Below, one piece after another: positions 55,797 through 64,000 of a DNA stretch of 64,000 bases. The position numbers and the translations under genes were made by a program. Source of the stretch: Eustoma russellianum (taxonomy: Eukaryota; Streptophyta; Magnoliopsida; Gentianales; Gentianaceae); the NCBI GenBank assembly GCA_036186865.1, contig AP025054.1:5499060-5563059 (forward strand). Reading direction: 5' to 3'. The notes beneath the pieces were generated by a model that was given only the letters and a program-made list of their open reading frames with translations, did not search any database and was not told where the DNA came from. Positions within the stretch are counted from its first letter, which is position 1. Every line of letters begins with the position of its first letter.

Positions 55797-55986
55797 AGAA
55801 TGCGGGTCCTCAAGCAACAGTTAAAGTTGCTGCTTTGTGACTTTGAGGTTAAGAGTTTGAGGCGTGGAAAAACCTCTTAAACAAAATGTAGGGTAAAGCT
55901 GCGTATATCAGATTGCAAAGCAATCCGACCTTTTCTTGTATCCTACGCAAACGCAAAACCTAATGCACCAGAAACCCTTTTTTGTG
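55797..55986 (+). mobile_element. Au-like SINE (family A) with exact 11-bp TSD
   Basis: 190 bp: ATGCGGGTCCTCAAGCAAC, AGTTAAAGTTGCTGC, TTTGTGACTTTGAGG, TGTAGGGTAAAGCTGCGTA, AGATTGCAAAGCAATCCG, CTACGCAAACGCAAAACC and CACCAGAAACCC. Flanking 11-bp copies TGTGTCAATTT lie at 55786-55796 and 55987-55997. Confidence 0.82.
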
Positions 55987-55997
55987 TGTGTCAATTT

Positions 55998-56410
55998 GGT
56001 TCCGATGTCAAATTTATAAACAATGTAACTAAAGCTAGGTATAATGTTATATGATCCTTTCGTGTTTGTATTACCTATTTCTTCCTTTTGAAAACAACCT
56101 TGATTGATTGTTTTTCTTTACATTTATGGAACAAATTATTTGAACCTCACCAAAAACAGAAATGTCAAAAAAGAATATGAATATTGTAATTAAATATTTT
56201 TGATGACATTGTGTTGAATTATATAGGAGAGAGATGACAAAATCTATTGACACTAAATATAGAATTTAGGAATGTTGCAATACGACATTTTTATAACATT
56301 GTAGTAAATTATGTCTCACAAAACCATCTGATAAAACCATGTGACAAGTGAACTTAGATAGGTGATATTTTTAGAGGAGTAAAGAATGCAAATGTTATCA
56401 CATATATGGC
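55998..56410. other. Intergenic, no gene recognised
   Basis: A/T-rich, featureless. Confidence 0.4.
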
Positions 56411-56997
56411 GAAGACGATTTCGCCCTTGGGATCGAAAAGTTTATCCAGATTGAGAGGTGATAAATCTGCTACTGAAACCTGTAAGAATCAACAGTGTTA
56501 TAGGTCCTAGAGTTGTTACTCTCGGAAAAACCCTCCGAGACTCAAGTCAATTACGGGTTGTTCCACTTTAAGCATTTGTACATGCTGGAATATATAGAAA
56601 CATGTATCTTTGTGAGTATGAATCCTCGTTCAAACCTAGATTATGTTTGGTGACGCTAATTGCTTTTATATACTTTGATTGGCCAGTGCATATCAGGAAT
56701 CATCAGGTGTTGTCACGTGTTCTAACCCTCCTATGCATGTTGGCCAAGGTCGATGATGTGGCACCATGTGTCCTTGTGTATGATGAAGTTGCATTGGCCG
56801 ATCAGGGTGGCTTGGCTTGGTTTTTGTGCCTCTCGTGGCCAACCTGAGGTACTAGGCCAACCTGAGGAAGTAGTCCACCCTGAGGAGGTAGGTTGATCTG
56901 AAAAAGTAGGCCGATCTGAGGAGGTAATCCGACTTGAGGTAGTAGGCCGATCTAAATATACTTGGTTCAAAGAGCATGTCCATTTTCCCTTCATGAG
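56411..56997 (+). repeat. Degenerate direct repeat, left copy (LTR-like)
   Basis: Shares in order with 58241-58702: GAGAGGTGATAAATCTGCTA, AAGAATC..CAG..TTATAGG, GAGTTGTTA, AAACCCTC, CTCAAGTCA.TTACGG, TATGTAGAAAC-like region, CTTTTATATACTTTGATTGG, GTGTTGTCACGTGTTCT and the end AGCATGTCCATTTTCCC. It is longer because 56845-56955 carries about six copies of a roughly 18-20-bp unit, (T)AGGCCGATCTGAGGAGG type. Confidence 0.65.
56845..56955. repeat. Short tandem array of about 18-20-bp units
   Basis: Variants of AGGCCGATCTGAGGAGGTA: AGGCCAACCTGAGG, GTCCACCCTGAGGAGG, GGTTGATCTGAAAAAG, GGCCGATCTGAGGAGG, ATCCGACTTGAGG, GGCCGATCT. The right copy of the enclosing repeat has only one such unit plus a variant (58618-58655). 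Confidence 0.75.
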
Positions 56998-58240
56998 ATG
57001 CCCCAGATCCTCCTTATACTATTATAACACAAAATTATGTATAATTTTATTTATATTATAAGTTTGAACATGCTCCTCATCTAACAAGTCGAGCATCATT
57101 ATGCTCAAGATTGACTCACTAAATATTATAGTCAAGTCAAGTTCGGTCTCAAGCTTTATTGAGCCAAATTAGTCGAGCTAAGATTTGAGCCAAACTCGGT
57201 CGGTTCACAAAGTGTTAGGCTTATTTGCACCTCTTAGGTGTGCTTGATGCTGAGATGACCTCCACTAAAGACCAAGATGGCCTCCTCTCAAGACCGAGGT
57301 GGCCTCACTTGGAGGTTTTGTCAAGTCTCGCTTGACGTGATAAGATGACCTCTGCTTGAGGCCGAGGTGACCTCACTTGGAAGCCAAGGTGGCCTCACTT
57401 AGAGGTTTCACCAAATCTCGCTTGACACTGAGATGACCTCCACTGAAGGCCGAGATGAACTCATTTAGAGGTTTATCATACCATGTTTCAAGTTTAAGAA
57501 AACTTTTTTGTTGTCACATCAGAAACTTTGTCTCGCTTATATCTTGTCGAGTTGAAAAGGCTTGTTCCGTTGTGAATTTCTTTCATAAGATTGTTTCTCA
57601 TTTTAATCGCTTAACTGAGTTGGATAAGTTTGACCCGCTGACCTGAAAGTCGGGAAAACCTATTCTGTTTGGTCCCTTTCTTGGGGTTGGCGTTCGGATC
57701 TACTAAGGCTAAATACGACAAACCTGTGCCATCTTAATCCCTTTATTAGTGTCACGCAGACCTGCTGATTGCCAATTGGGAAGCATGTCCAACATCCACC
57801 GTTAAGGCACACCTCAGACCTGCCAAGGTTATGACTGAAAACATGTCCCTTTTGGCCCCCTTGTTGGGAAGATACTCAGACATGCTGAGGCCATCAGTAG
57901 TGGGAAGCATTTCTCGTACCTCGTTAAGATAGGGTGAAAATTCGGAGCTTGTCGAGGTCACCGTTTTGAAGACCTGTCTCGGTAATTCATTTGTATATGA
58001 TGAATCCGTGTTTGTTCTGTAACCAAACAATTTCTTCTTTTAAATAAACAGTTAACAAAGAACACGAAATTCGTAGCTGATTCTTTTGAAGGGAAATTTA
58101 CAGGCATCTTACATGAAAAGTTTCTGTTTTGAAATGTGCCAAATGTTTGGGAAAATTTCCCCTATTTGGATAGTTTTTTTATGTAGTTGGATAGAAGATG
58201 GAAATAAGGCCTGATTGGCCTTCCTTCTAGCGGTAAAATA
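56998..58240. other. Region between the direct repeats; tandem GACCTC-rich array, no gene
   Basis: 57245-57470 is an imperfect array in which GAGATGACCTCCACT, GGCCGAGGTGGCCTCACTT, GGAGGTTTTGTCAAG and TCTCGCTTGACACTG recur about three times. 57640-58060 has CAGACCTGC/GGGAAGCATGTCC motifs repeated loosely. No polyprotein frame is present, so if the flanking repeats are LTRs the element is non-coding. Confidence 0.5.
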
Positions 58241-58702
58241 ACGAAGTCAATTTTGCCTTTTCAGATGGAAAGGTTGATCCGAGTATAGAGGTGATGAATT
58301 TTGCTACTGAACCCTATAAGAATCCGCAGCATTATAGGCCCCGGAGTTGTTAATCAAGAGAAACCCTCGATGCTCAAGTCAGTTACGGATTGTTCTACTT
58401 TAACCATTTTGTAGACGTTGGAGTATGTAGAAACCTATCTCTCTTTGGGCCTGAATCTTCGTTCAAACTTGCCTTCTGTCTGGTGGTACTAATTGCTTTT
58501 ATGTGATTTGCTTAGCCAGTGTATGTTAGAGACCATCAAGTGTTGCTACGTGTTCTGCTTATACATTTTGGCGCAGTGTCGATGATGTGGCGTCACGTGT
58601 AGCTGATGTCGATCTGAGATGGCAGACTAACCAGAGAAGGTAGGCCGACCTGAATATAATTAGTAATTATGATAGCGTGTCAATTTTTGCCTCATCAATA
58701 CA
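58241..58702 (+). repeat. Degenerate direct repeat, right copy (LTR-like)
   Basis: Partner of 56411-56997, about 75-80% alike by eye. It ends GTGTCAATTTTTGCCTCAT. Neither copy has crisp TG...CA ends, so the LTR reading is uncertain. Confidence 0.62.
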
Positions 58703-58834
58703 CGAGTCCAAATATCAATTTACAAAAAAGGGAATCTCTAACTACTCATTAAAACCATGATTCCGATTTTCCAAACTGGGAGAAAAAAAAACTAGGTAAG
58801 ATGTCACACAAATGGGTAGAACCTGGTTAAGTCT

Positions 58835-59022
58835 CGGATGAGATCAGAGGGGGCCTCATATGAGGCAAAATATAAGACCTCCAATCACGCGACGCCATGT
58901 GTATAAAAGGACCCACTGTTTAATTTTTCCTTTTTAAAAAAAATGCTCTTTTGTACATGTGGCATCGCATAATTGGAAGCCTCATATTTTACCTCATGTT
59001 AGGCTTCCTCAGATCTCATCCG
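58835..59022. mobile_element. MITE with 9-bp TSD (MULE-type)
   Basis: 188 bp with inverted ends CGGATGAGATCAGAGG and CCTCAGATCTCATCCG; mirrored GCCTCATATGAGG...CCTCATGTTAGGC and ATGCGA/TCGCAT motifs continue inward over about 75 bp. Perfect 9-bp flanking copies GTTAAGTCT (58826-58834 and 59023-59031). Nothing is encoded. Confidence 0.9.
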
Positions 59023-59031
59023 GTTAAGTCT

Positions 59032-59380
59032 AGGTATATTTATGGTGACCATCTTTTTTAGCATTACACTAAAAGAAAGATAAGAGTCAAAGCTCGTTCC
59101 ACACGAGCTCAGCAGTTTTCTCACCCGCCTTTCTTTTCTTTGAAAAAATTGGATTAAAAATCTCATTAATTAATGATCATGGACAATTGTCATTATCACT
59201 GAATTACACCTCACTCATTAGTAGTAGGAATAAATAGAGAAATCTGGAATAATATGCTTTCCCATTTTTGGGATTGAATATTTCGTTATAAGTCCTTTTA
59301 GGTTCACAGTCGGTACCAAAACCATTTATTTTGGATGGCAAATTTTTCTGTACGTGTCATTTCTGAACATCTGATTTATA
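59032..59380. repeat. Ancient dispersed repeat, partner of 31090-31610
   Basis: See landmarks under 31090-31610; AGCTCGTTCCACACGAGCTC is at 59093-59112 and GGATGGCAAATTTTTCTGTA at 59334-59353. Confidence 0.5.
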
Positions 59381-59638
59381 GGAATAAATCTACGTCAGAT
59401 GTTTAGTAATTGTATGATGTTATTAAAATTATGACATACAACATAAAAGGGAAACAAATGTTTGTCATCTTCTTTTTCTACATAGGTTTTATGAATTTCA
59501 ATGGGGAGGACCCACAACCCATTAGCTGCACAAGTTTAATAATATGGTATTTGTACATCAGAGTAGTATTCTATTTGTATTTACTAAATTCTTTCACTAA
59601 TACATTAGTATACTATCTATATTATTGTGTCATTTATA
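59381..59638. other. Intergenic, no gene recognised
   Basis: A/T-rich; the 108-codon frame crossing it runs into the SINE and is not protein-like. Confidence 0.35.
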
Positions 59639-59792
59639 CAGGTGCATATAGAGTTAGGGATTTCACTGGAAGCAAACTCTCTATCCTTTGGGGTGGAGGT
59701 AATGTTTGTCTGTCTCTCACCCTCTCCAGATCCTAGCGATAGCTTTTGTTGTCGTTGGAAGATACTGGATATGTGTTGTTGTAGTTGTATTT
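59639..59792 (+). mobile_element. TS-like SINE (family B)
   Basis: GGTGCATATAGAGTTAGGG, TTTCACTGGAAGCAAAC, CTATCCTTTGGGGTGGAGG, CTCACCCTCTCCAGATCC, GATAGCTTTTGTTGTCGTTG and a GATATGTGTTGTTGTAG tail. The most complete plus-strand member besides 10711-10850. Confidence 0.7.
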
Positions 59793-60124
59793 ATTTAGTT
59801 CCACTCATGAATAACATCAGAATACTTTAATTAATGGAAGTCTAATTTGAAATAACATGACGCAAAATGAATTAAAGATTAAAGTGGTCCTTACAGTTAA
59901 TACTATATATCTACCATTAACTAAACATAGTACCTCCTTTCCTGGATTTTAGTTGTTTTTCATTATTTTTTTCCCCTTTTGAATAGGCGTAAATCTAGAG
60001 CATTTTGTGGATTGTTTTTTTCCCATATCTACTCTCGAGATAACGTATATATTTAAGAAGGATCATCATAGTATTGTTAGATCTGATGAATCTAAACCGA
60101 CTTAATCAACTCGTAATCGTCAAG
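59793..60124. other. Intergenic, no gene recognised
   Basis: A/T-rich, featureless. Confidence 0.35.
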
Positions 60125-60400
60125 TACCTAGCTTGTGTCCAGTTGATACTCGGGTTTAGATTTGACCCAAGAGATCAAGAGTTCGATTTTAGGGACACGC
60201 ACAGTGTGGGTGTTCCTCTGCTGCTAGGTCGAAGGTCTGGTTTGCAGGGGGACACGGATCACTGTGTAAGATCTTACCTAATCTAGGAGACTGTTGGACT
60301 CCTGTTTTACATTCTCCACACATGCTCATTATGGCTGAGACAGTAGGAATCTCCAAGTGAGGGATTTCAGCTTTTGCTCCAAGTACGTAGCTTGTGAACC
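60125..60400 (+). mobile_element. SINE-like repeat, family E
   Basis: CCAGTTGATACTCGGGTTTAG, AGAGATCAAGAGTTCGATTT (B-box-like), CGCACAGTGTGGGTGTTCCTC, GGTCTGGTTTGCAGG, ACTCCTGTTTTACATTCTCC and ACACATGCTCATTATGGCTG correspond in order to the reverse of 41895-42140. Confidence 0.6.
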
Positions 60401-61015
60401 TGCACATGCAAGACACTTGTAGTATACACGCCATATGAATTTTTCCAAAACTAATTTTTGTTAGGACGCGACCGAATCAATCCCACGTGGAAATAACGAT
60501 GATTTTTATTTGTCAAATAACTAAATTACTTTAACAATTGGAATAATTGCTTGACTATGTAATTAAACCTATGAAAGTAAAGTGTTTAAACCGATATAGT
60601 TAAAAAGATTACTCATCTAGTATTCATCATTGGCTTATTATTAAAATCATTAGTCTTGAAATCAATTAGAATAGGAAATACATTTACACATAGGCAATTA
60701 AGTGAGACTTCTCAAATCATCATCATCATCCAGACTTCTCAAATAAATTTCCTAATGTAACTAGTTAAAACATTTGTTTTAACAATATTGACTTAAATTA
60801 ATACAACTACACACTTATGATCATTAAGCTAACATGTCATTCATGATTGAAAATTCGCTATTATCATTTTATGTTGTCAATCTAATGAGGCAAAGCTAAT
60901 TAATCCAACTTAGGTCAAAATATGAATATCAAACTATTTGCGTTATAAATTTAATATTCATACACTTCCAATCTACTCAATCATGCATTCAATGCTAAAC
61001 CACAAGGCCAAGACT
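60401..61015. other. Intergenic, no gene recognised
   Basis: A/T-rich with short imperfect duplication of CAGACTTCTCAAAT (60712-60740). Confidence 0.4.
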
Positions 61016-61024
61016 TCAAAAACC

Positions 61025-61208
61025 AGGGTTGGATCTCCTCACCCCTACTTTCCTCACCTCTTCTGTGACCGCGCGACACGTGGCAGCAAGGGAGGGTGGT
61101 GAGTCTAGATGAGGGTCACCTGCATCTAGCCTCACCACCCCCTCTTGCTGCCACGTGTCGCGCGGTCACGCGTCACCGCACCTTCTTGCGGTGAGGGGAT
61201 CCTATCCC
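61025..61208. mobile_element. GC-rich MITE with 9-bp TSD, copy 1
   Basis: 184 bp: ends AGGGTTGGATCTCCTCACC and, reversed, GGGATAGGATCCCCTCACC. Inside, GTGACCGCGCGACACGTGGC and GCCACGTGTCGCGCGGTCAC face each other, as do GGTGGTGAG and CTCACCACC, so it folds into an almost complete hairpin. Perfect 9-bp copies TCAAAAACC at 61016-61024 and 61209-61217. Confidence 0.92.
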
Positions 61209-61217
61209 TCAAAAACC

Positions 61218-61607
61218 TACCTTTTCAACATCATAGTAAATACACTCAATGGATTATTTGAGTATATAATAAATGCAGACTCATATATCATATCATCCAA
61301 GACTTCATTCAATTCTATGTCAATAATTTCAACAAGATGAGGAAACCCACGTGATTTAAACTATGATAATTAAATTAAAGTCATAATTAAAGAACTTACA
61401 ATTAAAAAAAAGATGTCATAGATAAACAAAGATAAGATCAAGAATCACAAAATACAAGCTTCAATCTTTTTCAACTATATATAGTTCTCCAAAAAAAAAA
61501 AAAAAATTCTTCAACTATAGCAACAATGGTGTCCTAAGTCATGGTGGAGAAAAAGAAGATGAAGGAAGAGAAAAAATTGTTCAGTTAGAGATAGATCAAA
61601 AAACCCC
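61218..61607. other. Intergenic between the two MITEs, no gene recognised
   Basis: A/T-rich with an A-run at 61491-61505. Confidence 0.4.
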
Positions 61608-61616
61608 CCAAAATCG

Positions 61617-61797
61617 CGGATAGGATCCCCTCACCGCAAAAGGGTGCGGTGACGCGTGACTGTACGACACGTGGTATCAAGGGGGTGGTGAGGCTATATG
61701 AGGGTCACCCGCATCTAGCCTTACCACCTCCTTTTACTGCCACGTGTCGCGCGGTCACAAAGGAGGTAAGGAAAGTGGGGTTAGGAGATCCCAACCC
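61617..61797. mobile_element. GC-rich MITE with 9-bp TSD, copy 2 (opposite orientation)
   Basis: 181 bp, same family as 61025-61208 but reversed: starts CGGATAGGATCCCCTCACC and ends GGAGATCCCAACCC. The left hairpin arm is damaged (GTGACTGTACGACACGTGG) while the right keeps CCACGTGTCGCGCGGTCAC. Perfect 9-bp copies CCAAAATCG at 61608-61616 and 61798-61806. Confidence 0.92.
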
Positions 61798-61806
61798 CCA
61801 AAATCG

Positions 61807-62357
61807 ACTATATGTCTCAGTAGAGTTCATGTGTATGTATATATACATGTATATATATGCACACACATATGTATGCATATCTATATGTGTGTGTTGTATA
61901 TATATACATGTATGTGTATGTATGTATATGCGCATGTGTTAGTATATATACATGTGTGTGAGAAAAACGTATGCATGGATGACTTGACGATGTCTGTTGT
62001 GTGGTAAAGGATAACATCGTAGCTTTCTCACAATTTCTTCTTTTCTTTTCATTTTCATTTTCCAGACTAGTTAAAATTTTCGAGTATGGAACTACTACGA
62101 ATTGGCCATAATCGCATTTCATATATGGATTCTCAACAGCAAAATCTCTCATGTCGTCATAAAAGGATTACTCTCACATCTTGGAAAAACCAGTTCTATC
62201 CATCTAAACATACACACCATCAAAATCATCACGTGTCTAGATGAATGATACAATTCCATATCATCTCATCATCATCATCATCATCCGAACCCATATCATC
62301 AATCAAGGGATAAAGAATATTCTTCTTTTTCCTTCAAGCAATATAGTATCATAAAAG
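61807..62357. other. Intergenic; TG/TA simple-sequence patch
   Basis: 61825-61955 is an irregular (TATG/TGTA/CATA)n patch that produces several meaningless open frames on both strands. The rest is A/T-rich, with CATCAT repeats at 62265-62284. Confidence 0.5.
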
Positions 62358-62548
62358 TAGAGATTGTTGTTTTGTGACTTTGACGTCACGAATTCGAATT
62401 GCGGAAACAACCTCTTGTATAAAGCGTAGGATAAAGCTGCCTCTTGCATAAAGTGTAGGATAAGGCTGTGTATATCACATCTCGAAGTGATCCGACCTTT
62501 TTCCAGATTTTCCAAACGTGGGAGCTTAGTGCATCAAAAACGTCCTTT
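62358..62548 (+). mobile_element. Au-like SINE (family A) with internal duplication
   Basis: AGAGATTGTTGTTTTGTGAC, TCACGAATTCGAATTGCGG (B-box-like), CTCTTGTATAAAGCGTAGG then ATAAAGCTGC and, repeated, CTCTTGCATAAAGTGTAGG, ATAAGGCTGTG, ATCTCGAAGTGATCCGACC and AACGTGGGAGCTTAGTGCATC. The CTCTTG...GTAGGATAA block is duplicated by about 37 bp. Confidence 0.68.
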
Positions 62549-62621
62549 CAAAGTAGATTGTGTATGAAAGAGTTAAAAACAAATAAAACAAATCGGGCAA
62601 AATGATGGAAAATACCTAACC

Positions 62622-62705
62622 TATGAGTCCACTGAACTCCTGATTTGCATCGTTCACAATGCTCTTTGGGACTTTGGTGATGGAGACCTCAGAGCCAGGG
62701 AATAG
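62622..62705 (+). mobile_element. SINE-like family E, 3' fragment
   Basis: ACTCCTGATTTGCATCGTTC, ACAATGCTCTTTGGGAC and TTTGGTGATGGAGACCTC match the 3' part of family E (reverse of about 41895-41965). Confidence 0.5.
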
Positions 62706-63102
62706 CCTTTTACTCCAAGACAATGATAGAAAAGTCACAAAAACATACTTCTAACATCACTTCAGACATAGCAATCAGCTAATAACTACTTTCATTATCA
62801 CCTCAAGCTGCTACTTATAGTTGTATGTATAGGGACTGATACACGCACACGTGCATACTCAGAAATACTTCTAAAGCCGCATATGAACTGTACCAATATC
62901 AATTATATAGAACAAAATTAACAACAATATTGAGGGTTGGTAACAAAATTCAGCATGGTTAATACTCCAGCGACAATGGCATTTGTCTCACAAGAGAGAC
63001 AAGAGACGTCGACAAATTAGGCATTGATGAGATCTATCATGAGAGAAGGCCAAAATTTTGATCACCTAAACCAAGAGGATTTACACAACAAAATTTTGAA
63101 GC
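62706..63102. other. Probable 3' UTR and downstream flank of the carrier gene
   Basis: No frame of interest. The part next to 63103 is presumably the 3' UTR of the minus-strand gene. No clear AATAAA in that direction was found close to the stop. Confidence 0.4.
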
Positions 63103-63465
63103 TCAGCTTTCTACTTCATTCATGGTACTGCCCATTTTTTTCTGGGAAGCCTGATCACCTGTTTCTTCAGTTTTCACCATGGCTTTCCGCGCAAGCTCGT
63201 AGCCAGCAAAATTCATTGCACCAATCATCGGAGCAATCCAGAAGAACCTAGGTACCGCTCCCTTGAACAATCCGAGGGGTCCTTCGCGGCGTACTATTGA
63301 AATGGCTACCAATTGTAAAGGCAAAGCTCTTCCCCGAGCAGTCATCATTCTAGTCTTGATTACATCAAATGGTGTTGTCACAACAGCAGCTACTCCACCG
63401 GATAACGCCCCGACAGCAATTGTTTCCCATGGTTCCAGCTCACGGCCTATAACTTGTTGTACAGC
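63103..63465 (-). CDS. SAMTL: Mitochondrial carrier family protein (SAMTL-like), last exon
   Basis: The exon begins at 63465 after an acceptor CCCTTTCAG (minus strand), is in phase 0 and codes for 120 residues to TGA at 63105-63103. It starts AVQQVIGRELEPWETIAVGA, continues LSGGVAAVVTTPFDVIKTRM with the carrier signature P-x-D-x-x-K-x-R, and then GPLGLFKGAVPRFFWIAP and AMNFAGYELARKAM: the third carrier repeat with its matrix loop and last helix. The wording is close to what I recall of the Arabidopsis S-adenosylmethionine-transporter-like carrier (AT2G35800). Membrane transport of a small metabolite is the family role; the substrate is inferred. The first exons are beyond 64000. The hydrophilic tail (TEETGDQASQKKM) is lineage-variable. 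Confidence 0.88.
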   Translation of the reverse strand, partial: AVQQVIGRELEPWETIAVGALSGGVAAVVTTPFDVIKTRMMTARGRALPLQLVAISIVRREGPLGLFKGAVPRFFWIAPMIGAMNFAGYELARKAMVKTEETGDQASQKKMGSTMNEVES

Positions 63466-63852
63466 CTGAAAGGGACAATGGTGTAGAGAATAAGAGATGG
63501 ACTATTGCTATGTTAAAACTAATCGATCGAAAAATAACACCACTCAAACTTTTTCCCACTATGTAAGATCGGCTATATAGATCAATCATTTCTCTTATGC
63601 TTTATTTATTTATTTATTTTGTTTTAATTTTTTTCCTTTTTTGTTTTTGAGTCGTAACCTAAATTTCACCCTCTTTGTGTCTCGTTATACCTAATGCATA
63701 ATATGCGTCTTTCATATACGCATCTTTCAAAACTATCAATCAGAAAACTATAAAAAAAAAAAATCTTTTCCGAGAAACTAGTATGGTCCAAGCTGTAAAG
63801 AAGTTAGCGTCTTGCACAAGCGGAAATGTTCCATTGCAAAGACATACTCGAC
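63466..63852. other. Intron of the carrier gene (part)
   Basis: A/T-rich with TTTA repeats at 63601-63619. No second exon is recognised up to the window end. Confidence 0.55.
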
Positions 63853-64000
63853 TAGGGTTGTTAACAAACAGAACCGAACCAAGAGTTAAGACTTGTTTAG
63901 GTCAACGAACAATTCGGCTTGGCTCATTTAATATGTCAAGACTAAAGACATGTTTAAGTTCGGCTTGATATTGTTACATTTCCTTACGATCCGAACTATT
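63853..64000 (+). mobile_element. hAT MITE, left end, runs off window
   Basis: TAGGGTTGTTAACAAACAG, AACCGAACCAAGAG, GGTCAACGAACAATTCGGC, TTGGCTCATTTAATATG and TTTAAGTTCGGCTTG follow the GTTCG-rich family. It lies within the carrier-gene intron. Confidence 0.65.

Noticed and set aside
59410..59736. 108-codon plus-strand ORF
   Set aside because: Its 3' half is a family B SINE and the rest is A/T-derived hydrophobic residues.
61649..62152. Several overlapping ORFs on both strands
   Set aside because: They arise from the TATG/TGTA simple-sequence patch and a MITE.

Overview
The window looks like intergenic-rich nuclear DNA of a eudicot flowering plant. The support is an intronless P-class PPR gene, an LBD (LOB-domain) transcription factor with one intron, the last exon of a plant mitochondrial-carrier-family gene, and a dense mix of Ty1/copia, LINE, hAT, MULE-type and SINE sequences of plant type. 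An asterid is possible from the SINE types, but that is a weak inference. No prokaryotic, organellar or viral block and no CRISPR array was seen.

Only three host genes are well supported: the PPR gene (6007-8364, +), the LBD1/LBD11-like gene (33379-36131, +, intron 33634-35804) and the last exon of a SAMTL-like carrier (63103-63465, -), whose upstream exons lie beyond the window. A possible short secreted-protein ORF (546 leftward to about 391, -) is cut by a copia LTR at the left edge.

Left to right. 1-390: end of a minus-strand copia element. 901-2151: decayed LINE with a nested SINE. 2555-4300: copia RT/RNase H remnant. 4772-5850: roughly 70-bp minisatellite, just upstream of the PPR gene. 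8930-10650: second LINE. 12644-12891: tandem duplication. 17273-19831: hAT derivative split by a 1049-bp hAT element (18265-19313). 21128-22210: long-inverted-repeat MULE-type element. 23131-23729: TRIM-like miniature LTR element. 24094-29824: copia-like element with nearly identical LTRs but ruined coding region. 30.0-33.2 kb: hAT MITEs and SINEs. 33.4-36.1 kb: LBD gene with a transposon in its intron. 38793-40083: second member of the MULE-type family, carrying captured pieces of a BAG co-chaperone gene. 43720-47351: large hAT with a broken transposase gene and a palindrome cluster. 49170-53000: LINE with a 906-codon open stretch. 54.5-63 kb: further MITEs, SINEs and degenerate direct repeats. 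63.1-64.0 kb: carrier exon and intron.

The genes form no operon or pathway. The main content is the record of mobile DNA: several insertions keep exact target-site duplications (TSDs), so order of insertion can be read (SINE into LINE, hAT into hAT, hAT MITE into SINE). The most notable item is the BAG-carrying Pack-MULE at 38.8-40.1 kb.
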